From positions 62,001 to 126,000 of the forward strand of contig OZ223256.1 in the NCBI GenBank assembly GCA_965140555.1: 64,000 nucleotides of DNA, read 5' to 3'. The notes beneath the pieces were generated by a model that was not told where the DNA came from, ran no database searches, and saw only the letters and a list, made by a program, of their open reading frames with translations. Below, piece after piece: positions 7,956 through 16,726 of this stretch (its first letter is position 1; each line of letters begins with the position of its first letter). A program made the position numbers and the translations under genes. Origin of the DNA: UBA1351 sp965140555 (GTDB lineage Bacteria > Bacillota > Clostridia > Lachnospirales > Vallitaleaceae).

Positions 7956-7998
7956 AAAAAAAAGCTCCGGTCAATAACTTATACTTATCAACCGGAGA
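7956..7998 (-). terminator. Rho-independent terminator of the flavodiiron gene
   Basis: CTCCGGT (7965-7971) pairs with ACCGGAG (7991-7997). On the minus strand the hairpin is followed by a run of eight T. Confidence 0.85.
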
Positions 7999-8021
7999 TC
8001 TTTTATCTACTTCGACTACTT

Positions 8022-9248
8022 TTATTTATTGGCAACATCCTTAACTTTTTGAAGCAAGGCATCTACAGATGCTTCAACTTGAGAATAGTCACCTTCTCTA
8101 GGATTTCCTAAAAACTCAACTTGCTCTACAAAATCCCATTTCATACGATACCGTTCTGCAATTTCTTTGACTTCCTTACCTGAACCGGATGCCCAACTAT
8201 AGGATCCAAAATGCATTGCAACACGTTTCGTTATCTTCTTGCGTCCAACCTCTTCCATAACTGCTGCTACTGGAGGAAACATATTATATTCATACGTCGG
8301 TGCAGCAATGATAATTCCCGCTGTCGTCATTGCTGATGCTAATGCTTGTCCCCATGATGTCTCAGGTAGACGATGATTATAAACAGTCATTCCTTGATCT
8401 TCTATATACTTCGTAATATGGTCAACCATACCTTCAGTATTCCCATACATAGATCCCCAAAGAATAGTGACCCCTTCTTTACCATAATCATTACTATAGC
8501 TAATATAACGTTTGTAATCATCAATAATTTGTTGAGGATTATTTTTCCATACTAATCCATGTCCAGGTGCAATAATTTTGGGATTCAAGCCTTCACTTTT
8601 GTCAACAGCCCGTTTAACCATAGGCGCAAATGTTGATAAGACATTCGAGAAATAGCGAATCGCTTCTGTTTCCAAAAATTCTCGTTTTTCATCATCGATG
8701 GCATCATCAATATGTGCCCCTTCAACTTTACCAAAGGCACCGAACAAATCGCATGGGAACAGTGCTTTTGATTTCGTATCAAAAGTCATCATCGTTTCCG
8801 GCCAATGTACATTTGGAATTTCATAGAATTCCAAAATACGACCATCCCCTAAGTCCAGCTGGTCGCCTTCTTTAACTGTTCGGATATTCTCTGTATGGCG
8901 ATAAAAATTATCAAGTAATTTTTCTGCCTTCGCTGTACAAATGATTTCAAAATCTGTCGTTATTTTTTTGAAATTTTCAATCCAACCCGAATGATCCGGT
9001 TCCATATGATTGATTACTACGTAGTCAATATCTTCCGGTTTAATATCCAAGTCACTTAACAGTTCAATCAGTGTTTCCGGAACACCATCCCATCCACATA
9101 CACCATCAATGATTGCCGTTTTTTCACCCTTCACAATATATGAGTTTACAGAAACGCCTTGGGGTATCTCCCACATTCCTTCAAATAGTATATTGTCCAC
9201 ATTCACTGATAATTGATAGATTCCTTCATCTATTAAGATTGGTTCCAT
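8022..9248 (-). CDS. fprA: Flavodiiron protein (A-type flavoprotein, FprA family)
   Basis: This 408-residue protein has an N-terminal metallo-beta-lactamase-like diiron domain and a C-terminal flavodoxin domain. Diiron ligands are seen in HMEPDHSGW (His81, Glu83, Asp85, His86) and later in HWPETM and APGHGLVW; the FMN-binding loop appears as WGSMYGNTEGM (about 262) with APTYEYNMFPP downstream. Such enzymes reduce oxygen to water, or nitric oxide to nitrous oxide, in the cytoplasm of anaerobes. There is no extra rubredoxin or flavin-reductase domain, so an external electron donor is needed. Two start ATGs lie two codons apart; TGGAG is seven bases from the inner one (9248). Confidence 0.93.
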   Translation of the reverse strand: MEPILIDEGIYQLSVNVDNILFEGMWEIPQGVSVNSYIVKGEKTAIIDGVCGWDGVPETLIELLSDLDIKPEDIDYVVINHMEPDHSGWIENFKKITTDFEIICTAKAEKLLDNFYRHTENIRTVKEGDQLDLGDGRILEFYEIPNVHWPETMMTFDTKSKALFPCDLFGAFGKVEGAHIDDAIDDEKREFLETEAIRYFSNVLSTFAPMVKRAVDKSEGLNPKIIAPGHGLVWKNNPQQIIDDYKRYISYSNDYGKEGVTILWGSMYGNTEGMVDHITKYIEDQGMTVYNHRLPETSWGQALASAMTTAGIIIAAPTYEYNMFPPVAAVMEEVGRKKITKRVAMHFGSYSWASGSGKEVKEIAERYRMKWDFVEQVEFLGNPREGDYSQVEASVDALLQKVKDVANK

Positions 9249-9366
9249 AGTCATTCTCCATTCATTATGTATTTTATCATTGCGGAAGTATTTCTGTTAA
9301 CACTCCAGTTGATAATTATTATTATTTACATTATATCTTAATCCACTTATGATTTCAAGCCATGTA

Positions 9367-9395
9367 TTGATTTAGTACACACTTTATGCTATGTT
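9367..9395 (+). promoter_or_regulatory. Promoter of the nitroreductase-like gene
   Basis: TTGATT (9367-9372), a 17-bp spacer and TATGTT (9390-9395) with a TGC just before the -10 form a fair sigma-A promoter about 50 bp upstream of the gene start. Confidence 0.5.
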
Positions 9396-9447
9396 TTTAT
9401 TAAAGAAATAACAATCATTCCCGAAAATAAATGAAAAGAGGTTAGTT

Positions 9448-10170
9448 ATGAATCATTTGAACGCTATCAATCAACGCCAATCTAGCCGTACCTTTACAGA
9501 CAAACGGATTGAATCCGATATTGAGTGTCATTTAATAGCTTATATTGATTTGATGAATGAGGAATCTGAACTGACCATAACGTGGCTTAAAGACGGCTCC
9601 CAGGCTTTTGATGGTTTTTCCAAAAGTTACGGCATGTTCAAAGGCGTTCATTCCCTTATTCTACTAAAAGGCCCCAAGTCCCTTCCTCATCTTCACGAAA
9701 AAATCGGCTATTATGGGGAAAAAATTGTTTTAGAAGCAACGACCAAAAATCTGTCTACCTGTTGGGTCGCAGGTTCTTATGACCCTAAAGCTTTACCCAT
9801 TACACTTGATGATGACGAATCTTTAGTGTGCGTTGTCCCTATCGGCTATTCTCCGGATAAAAAAGGCATGCGCGAGCGATTCATATATTCTCTAGCACAT
9901 CGCAAAACCTTAGCTACAAGCGCCTTTTACACAAGTGATACGGATGTCCCTCTATGGTTTGAGAAAGGAATTGAAGCCATTGCCAAAGCTCCTTCTGCCA
10001 TGAACAAGCAACCTGTACGTTTGCAATATAATAAGAATAAACTAACGATTTATGTTGAAAAAGACAGTGAACTCATTGACTTAGGCATTGCCAAGTATCA
10101 CTTTGAACTAGCAACCCATGGGCAGTTCACCCTCGGCAACCCAGCAAACTATATAACCATCACATCATAA
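9448..10170 (+). CDS. Nitroreductase-family protein
   Basis: The 240-residue protein opens with INQRQSSRTFTDKRI, the RxSxRxF phosphate-contact motif of FMN-dependent nitroreductases, and contains VLEATTKNLSTCWVAGSYDP (about 93-112), equivalent to the family's AA-x-x-L-G-x-x-W segment. Near the C-terminus, AIAKAPSAMNKQPVRL repeats an S-x-x-N-x-Q-P motif, so this appears to be the TM1586-type layout, with two half-domains in one chain. A flavin-linked redox role is expected; substrate unknown. AGAGG precedes the ATG. It faces away from the flavodiiron gene. Confidence 0.75.
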   Translation: MNHLNAINQRQSSRTFTDKRIESDIECHLIAYIDLMNEESELTITWLKDGSQAFDGFSKSYGMFKGVHSLILLKGPKSLPHLHEKIGYYGEKIVLEATTKNLSTCWVAGSYDPKALPITLDDDESLVCVVPIGYSPDKKGMRERFIYSLAHRKTLATSAFYTSDTDVPLWFEKGIEAIAKAPSAMNKQPVRLQYNKNKLTIYVEKDSELIDLGIAKYHFELATHGQFTLGNPANYITITS

Positions 10171-10263
10171 ACTATTTTTATCCAATCGTGCGTTAATCCG
10201 CTAAGCAACTTATGTATTACAAGCAGAAAATGCAATTTATATGATATCATTTATTTTTTTAAA

Positions 10264-10287
10264 AAAAGCACGGATATCCGTGCTTTT
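10264..10287. terminator. Bidirectional terminator hairpin
   Basis: AGCACGGATATCCGTGCT (10267-10284) is a perfect palindrome flanked by A-run and T-run, placed between the convergent nitroreductase and SLH genes. Confidence 0.75.
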
Positions 10288-10358
10288 GCTTTAGGATTGT
10301 TTAAGCCCACTTTTTAGCATCAAGTTTTACCATGAAGCACTTCAAAGCAACTTTCCCA

Positions 10359-11384
10359 TTAACCGACTTTAATCGTTTGAGTATCTGAAATTTCAACGCG
10401 TTCTTCATTCATATAGAAGAATGTAGAAAAGTCAATTCTATAGTCTCCTGACGCTATCCCATTCCCGTCATTATCAACATAATTCCATACATCACTAAAT
10501 ACCAGTGAGTCATCGGCAGGAATGACAGCTTCAACCAACGCCATCGTAAAGGCTTTGCCATTTGACCATTGATAGATCAACTCTCCACTTTCATTATAGA
10601 CAGAATAATCAAATTTCTGACCCGAACCGTACATGACCGTGACATCTTCCTCAAGATTATTCATCACTTGAAAATCGAGGTTAACACCATCTTTATCTAC
10701 ATCTGCCTTTAACACTCCGGCAAATGGATCTTCAGTCAACTCTGGATGTTCGTCTATATAGTTGATGGCATTGTATACAGCTTGAGCAACTTCTGCTCTT
10801 GTGATCAACGCTTTCGGATAGACCTTTCCTTCTGCATCTAAAGATACTATTCCATAAGATAATGCACGCTGAATGGATCCCGAATATAATATATCAATAG
10901 ACTCTTCATCCGTAATCGCTTCCGGTTCAACTTTCACCATCGGAAGATTATAGTGGTTTTCAAAAGCTTTCACTAAATGGAACACAAATTCCTCACGTGT
11001 CAACTTCTTCCCCGGCATAATATCAGCATCAAAATCGATGCCTTTGACGCCACCGATAACAAAGGCATCCGCATACCAAGCATCATTATCTGCATTGGAG
11101 TAATAGTCCGTTGCCATTGGCTCTTTGATAAATCGGATATTATCTAAATTTAAATCCAACACATTAACAAATAATTGCATTGCCTCTGCAACTGTAATCG
11201 GACGATTCGGTGCAAAGAATCCATTACCGACACCATTTACAAAACCTTTATCATGCAGGGCTATAATCGCATCTTTTTGAGGCACATTATCTATGTCCTT
11301 AAAATCACTTGCTGCATGTATACTTCCATGAGTAGTCATCATGACCAGTGCACTTATTAATACTAAACTTATTATTTTTTTCAT
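10359..11384 (-). CDS. SLH-domain surface protein with C-terminal BsuPI-like domain
   Basis: The 341-residue precursor has a signal peptide (MKKIISLVLISALVMMTTHGSIHAA), then three S-layer-homology repeats (about 26-80, 95-150, 160-215), seen from ASDFKDIDN..A..L, DADIMPGKKLTREEFVF and YPKALITRAEVAQAVYNA. SLH repeats bind pyruvylated wall polymer and anchor the protein to the outer wall. The last 120 residues (VNLDFQVMNNLEEDVTVMYGSG onward) look like the BsuPI intracellular-proteinase-inhibitor fold, often found as a secreted beta-sandwich. Strong AAGGAGG precedes the ATG. Function beyond wall anchoring is unknown. Confidence 0.8.
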   Translation of the reverse strand: MKKIISLVLISALVMMTTHGSIHAASDFKDIDNVPQKDAIIALHDKGFVNGVGNGFFAPNRPITVAEAMQLFVNVLDLNLDNIRFIKEPMATDYYSNADNDAWYADAFVIGGVKGIDFDADIMPGKKLTREEFVFHLVKAFENHYNLPMVKVEPEAITDEESIDILYSGSIQRALSYGIVSLDAEGKVYPKALITRAEVAQAVYNAINYIDEHPELTEDPFAGVLKADVDKDGVNLDFQVMNNLEEDVTVMYGSGQKFDYSVYNESGELIYQWSNGKAFTMALVEAVIPADDSLVFSDVWNYVDNDGNGIASGDYRIDFSTFFYMNEERVEISDTQTIKVG

Positions 11385-11534
11385 ATAAGATTCCTCCTTG
11401 TGTCTTCCTTATGTTTTAGATACGATACGAATCGCATCCTTTCTTATACAAGTAGGACGTCCCCTCTATTATAATAGTTCCATCTTTATCTAATATTTTA
11501 TAAAATAACCTTGAATGATAAGACGTAAAACTGC

Positions 11535-12791
11535 TTATTGCCCCAAATAGGAAAAGTGCATATAGTCATTAGATGAGCGCCATGCATTTCCTCCCCAACT
11601 AAAGCCATACTTTTTAAATGCATTCACAACATCTCCATTTTCAAGAATAGAGTATGGATCTTCCCCAGGCTTCCAAAAAGATCCTGCCAATATGCCATTG
11701 CTGTTAATCATATAATTTTCATTGGGGTTAATATCTATTGCCAGACCAAAGCAATGTTCACTGGTCCCATTTGATCGCCATGAGTAGCCTCCAATGGATT
11801 TAATCGGAAATTGCTCTTGACCGTTATAGATTTCAGCAAAAATCAATTGTACAGATTCAGCAATATTTTCATGAACACGAAACGTTGCTTTCCCCGGATA
11901 TTTTTCACCGGAACTACGCATCTTCCACACATCTACAGTAATAGAGACCATATGAGATGACGCTTCACTTGCTGATTCATAAGAAGATATAGAAGCATCA
12001 CCAAATATTAATTCACGTTTTGCAGGATTGTTCCCAAGAGCATACAAAGGATTCCTTGCGTCAACATTCACCTGAATCGATTCCCCTTGGCTACCTCTTC
12101 GACCACCTCTTCCATTCTTGTCATTTTCCCAATCTCCATTCCAAAAATCACTAAAATCTCTCGTCCGTTCAGAACCTGTCATATACTCTAATGTCCGTTT
12201 AGCCATAATAATCCCTTCATTACGAGAGGTTTCACGTAACGGTTCCATCATGCCTTCATCGGTTCCTTGTGTAATACCCGCCATATATGCAGTAGCTATA
12301 GATACCACCGCATAGGGGGCAATGGTTTCTTTATCCTTAAAACGGTTCAATAATTGCGTCGATTGTTGAAGTGTCATTGTATAATCTTCTTGATATAGAT
12401 GAATAAAGTTATCCAGCATTTTAAGCAACTCTTGCCGTTTTACAGGTGCATCCGGGCGAAAGGTTCCATCTGTATAACCACTAACAATACCCAATTTATA
12501 GGCATTAGCAATCTCGATATCATTTGTATCCGAAAACGGACTATTTACTTGATCCAATTTCTTATCTTCAATCGTTACATATGCCGCCATAATAACATCA
12601 CAAAATTCACCGCGTGTCATTGTCAAACTCAAATCTTCATCCTGCAACCCATCAGGAACAAGACCCCATCGTTCATCTGCCTCATGAATATCTTCTGTAA
12701 AATAGTCCGGTACACCGGTATATGCCTGAATATTACTCATTGTTCCTAGCGTTAAAATAACCGCACATATCATTGGGAATATTTTTCTCAT
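11535..12791 (-). CDS. Secreted SLH protein with M15-type peptidase domain
   Basis: The 418-residue precursor has a signal peptide (MRKIFPMICAVILTLGTMSNIQA) and two to three SLH repeats in residues 30-215 (for example DGTFRPDAPVKRQELLKML). A Gly/Arg-rich linker is followed by a C-terminal peptidase M15C/VanY-like domain. The zinc motif is visible as SEHCFGLAIDI (His-x6-Asp) and as DYMHFSYLG, with the WGGNAW segment between. Such domains cut D-Ala or L-Ala/D-Glu bonds in cell-wall peptides, so this is probably a wall-anchored peptidoglycan peptidase. It lies 150 bp from the other SLH gene on the same strand, possibly its own unit. Confidence 0.82.
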   Translation of the reverse strand: MRKIFPMICAVILTLGTMSNIQAYTGVPDYFTEDIHEADERWGLVPDGLQDEDLSLTMTRGEFCDVIMAAYVTIEDKKLDQVNSPFSDTNDIEIANAYKLGIVSGYTDGTFRPDAPVKRQELLKMLDNFIHLYQEDYTMTLQQSTQLLNRFKDKETIAPYAVVSIATAYMAGITQGTDEGMMEPLRETSRNEGIIMAKRTLEYMTGSERTRDFSDFWNGDWENDKNGRGGRRGSQGESIQVNVDARNPLYALGNNPAKRELIFGDASISSYESASEASSHMVSITVDVWKMRSSGEKYPGKATFRVHENIAESVQLIFAEIYNGQEQFPIKSIGGYSWRSNGTSEHCFGLAIDINPNENYMINSNGILAGSFWKPGEDPYSILENGDVVNAFKKYGFSWGGNAWRSSNDYMHFSYLGQ

Positions 12792-12924
12792 ATGCCACTC
12801 CTGTTATTGCCTTGCCTTCTATAAGATATAGAAGTCCTGTATTATTAAGTTACCTATTATTGTCGAAAAATATGTTAACACGACTGTCAACACATCTAAG
12901 TATACCGATTGATTCCATTTAAAG

Positions 12925-12944
12925 CAAGTATCGTTACATACTTG
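12925..12944 (-). terminator. Short hairpin at the end of the TVP38/Ynj operon
   Basis: CAAGTAT (12925-12931) and ATACTTG (12938-12944) form a seven-bp stem 15 bases past the TVP38 stop. On the minus strand only CTTTAAAT follows, so it is a weak terminator candidate. Confidence 0.4.
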
Positions 12945-12961
12945 TAACAAACGTTAACATC

Positions 12962-13639
12962 CTATTCAAAATCCGACATATCAATATGTTTCCTTTTAGC
13001 AAAAATCTTTGGCAATTGAGATAATAAGAATAACACGATACCGGCTACTGCCAACTTTATAAACAGACTCGGACGCACGCCGTTCTCAGCTATATCTCCT
13101 GCCATATAAGCATATATAAACGATCCCGGAGCCATCGTTATATAGCTGACAACAAAGAACGTCAGAAGGGACATGGATGTCAATCCATAAGCATAATTTT
13201 GAATCGTATAGGGAAAGAAAGGAACCAATCGTGTGAAAATCAAAAAGTCTTTTCCGTTTTTTTTCACACCGTCTTCTATTTTTTTCACGATTGCCAAATG
13301 CCCAAAACGCTTAATAATTGCATCTCTTGCAATATATCGAGCGATCAAAAAGGCACAAGTTCCACCTACCGTAGCACCGGTTAAAGAGAGAAAAGCGCCC
13401 AAAACCGGTCCGAATATTAAACCGGCACTAATGGTTATAATACTGGCCGGCACTGAAAAAACAGCTGCTATAATATAAACACCAATATAAATAGCGTAGC
13501 CTAATACGCCGGTACTTTCAATCAGTTTACGAAAGGAGGCGTAGTCACTAATTGTATTAAAAGCCCCCGATGTATACAAAACTCCTGCTATTGCTAACAA
13601 TCCTACAATCAACAAAAGGCTTTTCCACTTTTTATTCAT
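12962..13639 (-). CDS. TVP38/TMEM64 (YdjX/YdjZ-like) membrane protein
   Basis: The 225-residue protein has about six hydrophobic segments and the VTT/DedA-superfamily core: VFSVPASIITISAGLIFGPVLG (about 63-84), GATVGGTCAFLIARYIARD and FLIFTRLVPFFPYTIQNYAYGLT. These membrane proteins are linked to lipid scrambling or ion-coupled transport; in E. coli YdjX and YdjZ stand next to the ynj ABC genes. GTG at 13648 lies inside the ribosome site, so ATG at 13639 is preferred. It begins 10 bp after the CCG-domain gene and is the last gene of the long operon. Confidence 0.85.
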   Translation of the reverse strand: MNKKWKSLLLIVGLLAIAGVLYTSGAFNTISDYASFRKLIESTGVLGYAIYIGVYIIAAVFSVPASIITISAGLIFGPVLGAFLSLTGATVGGTCAFLIARYIARDAIIKRFGHLAIVKKIEDGVKKNGKDFLIFTRLVPFFPYTIQNYAYGLTSMSLLTFFVVSYITMAPGSFIYAYMAGDIAENGVRPSLFIKLAVAGIVLFLLSQLPKIFAKRKHIDMSDFE

Positions 13640-13649
13640 CCCTATCACC

Positions 13650-14414
13650 TTACACTTTCCTTAATTTCATTTTACTTATATACCGATTTTTCCATGCTAT
13701 CAAAGGATTTCCGAGGGCATTATGCGGCGGGTTATTTCCGGCTTTTCTGGGATACATCAAATCTAACAGATGCCATACATTGCCTCCTGTAGAAAGTGTC
13801 CCTTTACACGAAGCACAATAGACGATAATTGAATCCGCCTCCAATGTATCGAGTCGCTTCTGTCGCATGCGCATAGCCATCTTCCTATTCCCTGACATAG
13901 CCATTCCTCCCGAACCACAGCATCGCGTCTCGTGGCGACTGGCCTTACTTTCAACCCATGTATAGCCCATCTGATTGACAACATCACGCACACCCTCATG
14001 AATCGTATCCACCTCACGTGTAGGACACGAATCATGAATTGTAAACGTTTGGGGTATATTCTTTCCGATACCTCTAGCATGGGATGGTATCCCAATCTCC
14101 TTTAATAGCTCCCACAAGGAGATTACTTTAACCTTTCCATGTTCTCCAATTGTTTTATAGCAATTTTGACAAGCTACAATCAAGACATCGATATTAAGTT
14201 GTTCTAAATTCTTTTCAAAGGATACAAGCCGTCGATTAAACTGTTCCATCTGTCCCATAGCCTTTGTCGGTTTGCCACAGCAACTTTGTATAACAGAAAA
14301 TTTAGGCAACTGAGTTGAAAGAAATTTAGCCATCTCATAAACTGCTGTAGGATGATATGAAGACAAGGAACAGCCTGCCATAAATCCATAATGTAACTGA
14401 TTCTTTATTTTCAT
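13650..14414 (-). CDS. Iron-sulfur CCG-domain protein, HdrB-like
   Basis: The 254-residue protein contains two cysteine-rich CCG repeats: IQSCCGKPTKAMGQ with later ACQNCYKT (about 41-85), and HDSCPTRE followed by TRCCGSGGMAMSG and CASCKGTL (about 124-202). CCG domains in HdrB of heterodisulfide reductase and in GlpC/LutA bind a non-cubane or regular [4Fe-4S] cluster and act in thiol-disulfide or quinone-linked electron transfer. It follows the HdrC-like ferredoxin gene by four bases, and the two probably form a complex. It lacks membrane segments. The natural electron partner and substrate are unknown. Confidence 0.8.
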   Translation of the reverse strand: MKIKNQLHYGFMAGCSLSSYHPTAVYEMAKFLSTQLPKFSVIQSCCGKPTKAMGQMEQFNRRLVSFEKNLEQLNIDVLIVACQNCYKTIGEHGKVKVISLWELLKEIGIPSHARGIGKNIPQTFTIHDSCPTREVDTIHEGVRDVVNQMGYTWVESKASRHETRCCGSGGMAMSGNRKMAMRMRQKRLDTLEADSIIVYCASCKGTLSTGGNVWHLLDLMYPRKAGNNPPHNALGNPLIAWKNRYISKMKLRKV

Positions 14415-14418
14415 AACA

Positions 14419-14859
14419 TTAACTCCTGACTTCCTCTCGTTCCACCTGCTTTTTGTAACTAAAAAGGGAAGAAAAACTCAGACGTTGGTGTAATCGCACG
14501 CCTATATGCCCTTTTATAGGTGATTGACCACCATTTTGTTTAACATATTCTTCTCGAATCGCCATTAACACCTGTTGCATTGGCAACTGATAAGGACAGA
14601 CTTTATTGCATCGTCCACAATCATGGCAAGCATAGGGAATAGACGGCTCCATAAGCCTTCCCTCCGCAAAAGGTACAAATAATGTTTTGGGCGTCGGTCC
14701 ATAATATTCTATAAGGGCACATTCCTTTGTACACTTATGGCATTCAATACAGCTTTCTATAATGCTAGCTGCCTGTTGTTTTATACCTTCATTATTATAT
14801 AGATGACCCCTCTTATAATTCTCCGTTTTCAATCGTAATAGCTTCTTGATGCGCTTCAT
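14419..14859 (-). CDS. Double [4Fe-4S] protein, HdrC-like
   Basis: The 146-residue protein has two ferredoxin-type cysteine clusters, CIECHKCTKEC (about 34-44) followed by CHDCGRCNKVCP (about 75-86), each able to ligate a [4Fe-4S] cluster, as in HdrC or GlpC. An upstream ATG-like start would add nine residues, but GGAGG is six bases from the ATG at 14859, which I use. It is followed by the CCG-domain gene. Proximity suggests an electron-transfer module feeding the YnjBCD/TVP38 system; no catalytic subunit is seen. Confidence 0.8.
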   Translation of the reverse strand: MKRIKKLLRLKTENYKRGHLYNNEGIKQQAASIIESCIECHKCTKECALIEYYGPTPKTLFVPFAEGRLMEPSIPYACHDCGRCNKVCPYQLPMQQVLMAIREEYVKQNGGQSPIKGHIGVRLHQRLSFSSLFSYKKQVEREEVRS

Positions 14860-14878
14860 AGCAACCTCCATAATCACT

Positions 14879-14905
14879 CTAATCACTATATGATTAGGGC
14901 GTCAA
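14879..14905. repeat. Remnant of ATGATTAGG-type repeat end
   Basis: ATGATTAGGGCGTCAA (14890-14905) matches the terminal repeats of the element at 46634-46756. CTAATCA (14879-14885) and TGATTAG (14891-14897) also form a small inverted repeat here. It lies in the 68-bp gap between the HdrC-like and ATPase genes. Only one end is visible, so it may be a degenerate copy. Confidence 0.5.
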
Positions 14906-14927
14906 AAACAAGTTTCATTATATGTTT

Positions 14928-15887
14928 CTAAACTTTGTTCAGACGTAATAAACACCTTTCATCAACCCGAAGCTGCTGCTCACCCAGGCAATCAACATAC
15001 AATCGACTCTCTCCGTCATGGAGTTCATAACGTTTGGTCATCCCTTGTCCTTTTACCGACAGGCAAATCCATGGACCTGTCTCTTTCGGTTCCAATGTAA
15101 TCATATCCGGTCTTACAATTGTTTGAGCTTCCAATTGCCATGCTTTCGCCAGTTGTTTTCCTATAACATTATAGGCCCCCATCAGCTCAGCTGCCCGTTC
15201 ATTAACAGGATGATAATAAACCATATCACTTGTTCCCTGTTGCACAATGCCCTTTTCATCCATCAAAAGTACATGATCTGAGAGCCGTAGGCATTCATCC
15301 ACATCATGCGTAACAAAAAGAACCGTTAACCCAAGCTCTTTTTGTATAGCCATCAACCAATCGTTCATTTCTTGACGTGCCCGAATATCAAGAGCAGAAA
15401 AAGGTTCATCCATCAACAATAATCGAGGATTGGATGCAATGGCCCTTGCTACAGCTACCCGTTGTGCTTGTCCTCCTGATAATTCATGAGGGAACCGTTT
15501 TTCTAATCCCGTAATTTGAAAAATAGACATCCATTCATCAACACGGAATTGTATAGCCTCTTTTGACAGCCGTCTCTTTTTATCCTCAACAGTCATAGAA
15601 AAAGCGATATTATCGGCCACAGACATATGTGGAAATAACAAGGGCTTTTGAAAGACAAAGCCTACTTGCCGTTTCTCAGGCAATAAACTTGTGCATTGCT
15701 CTCCATCAATATAGACCTCCCCCTGCTGAGGCTTTAACAACCCTGCTATTATTTTTAAAATGGTGCTTTTACCGCATCCTGAAGGTCCGAACAGCGTGGT
15801 TATCTTCCCTAACTGTATCTCCATGGACATAGCATCCAACACAGGTTTACTTTCATAAGCATAACTTATATGTTGCAATTTGACCAT
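14928..15887 (-). CDS. ABC importer ATPase (YnjD/PotA-like)
   Basis: This 319-residue ATPase has Walker A GPSGCGKST, signature LSGGQAQRVAVARA, Walker B LLLMDEPFSALD and H-loop THDVDE. The C-terminal 100 residues form a TOBE-like regulatory domain (from about 215), typical of Fbp/Pot/Mod-type importers; E. coli YnjD is shorter. Its gene lies downstream of two permeases and a YnjB-like binding lipoprotein. It should drive uptake through the YnjC-like permeases. A 47-bp gap separates it from the second permease. Confidence 0.88.
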   Translation of the reverse strand: MVKLQHISYAYESKPVLDAMSMEIQLGKITTLFGPSGCGKSTILKIIAGLLKPQQGEVYIDGEQCTSLLPEKRQVGFVFQKPLLFPHMSVADNIAFSMTVEDKKRRLSKEAIQFRVDEWMSIFQITGLEKRFPHELSGGQAQRVAVARAIASNPRLLLMDEPFSALDIRARQEMNDWLMAIQKELGLTVLFVTHDVDECLRLSDHVLLMDEKGIVQQGTSDMVYYHPVNERAAELMGAYNVIGKQLAKAWQLEAQTIVRPDMITLEPKETGPWICLSVKGQGMTKRYELHDGESRLYVDCLGEQQLRVDERCLLRLNKV

Positions 15888-15934
15888 AACCTTTTCCTTC
15901 CTAACTGTTATTTTTCCACAACGTCATTACACAA

Positions 15935-16726
15935 CTATCCAACATGATAGAGAACTTGATTTCCTTTTCTTTTTCTCCCTTGATAGCCATTAACTATCAT
16001 AAATAAACCTAAATGTATAAGGACAAATATGCCGCTGAATATACTGCTTTTCCCCATATCTGCATTATTAAGCGCCGGATAATAAAGCATTGTAAAACTC
16101 ATGACCCTACCTCCGCCAATTAAGAACGTCGAAAAATATTCTGAAAAGGACAATAAAAACCCAAGACTAAAGGACATAAGAAGTCCCGGGCGCATTAAGG
16201 GTATCCATACTTTGCAAATCGTTTGTATTCTACTTGCTCCCAACGTTCGACTTACTGCACCATACATGTTATCCACTCCGTCATAGTAACCTACGGCTAT
16301 ATTTATGGCATAAGGCAATGCAATTAATAGGTGACCCAATATAACTCCCGTAAAACGATTGTTAAGACCCAACCGTATCATCATCATATGACACCCGATA
16401 AAGAGAGCCATGTTAGGAATAAATAGCGGCAGACTATAAAGCAAGGTTATCCATAGACGATGCTTCTTAACTTGCCCAATAGAAAGCGCTGCCATAAATC
16501 CAAGAACCGTTGAGATAATCCCAACTGCCATTCCTACTGACACGCTGGTAAAAAGGGATTGGAAAAACAATTGGTCTCCAACCAAGCGTTGAACAAATAG
16601 TAGGGTGCCCCCCTTTGGAATGAGTAATGGAAATCGATAATAGGCAAAGAAACCAAAACTTACTGTATAACTTATAAGAACAAGAAAAATTGCTATCGAC
16701 AAGATGCGTTTAATGTGACGACCCAA
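15935..16726 (-). CDS. ABC importer permease, YnjC C-terminal-half-like
   Basis: The 263-residue membrane protein has six predicted hydrophobic segments and the EAA-type loop GAVSRTLGASRIQTICKVWIPLMRPG that docks on the ATPase. There is no ATG near the N-terminus. A TTG at 16726 lies eight bases after GGGAGG, and the frame overlaps the previous permease by 17 bases, so the TTG start is well supported. It is the partner of the permease encoded just upstream; E. coli YnjC is a single protein with both halves. Confidence 0.85.
   Translation of the reverse strand: MGRHIKRILSIAIFLVLISYTVSFGFFAYYRFPLLIPKGGTLLFVQRLVGDQLFFQSLFTSVSVGMAVGIISTVLGFMAALSIGQVKKHRLWITLLYSLPLFIPNMALFIGCHMMMIRLGLNNRFTGVILGHLLIALPYAINIAVGYYDGVDNMYGAVSRTLGASRIQTICKVWIPLMRPGLLMSFSLGFLLSFSEYFSTFLIGGGRVMSFTMLYYPALNNADMGKSSIFSGIFVLIHLGLFMIVNGYQGRKRKGNQVLYHVG

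Noticed and set aside
13199..13478. Plus-strand open frames inside the TVP38 gene
   Set aside because: They mirror the hydrophobic codons of the real minus-strand gene and have no start context.
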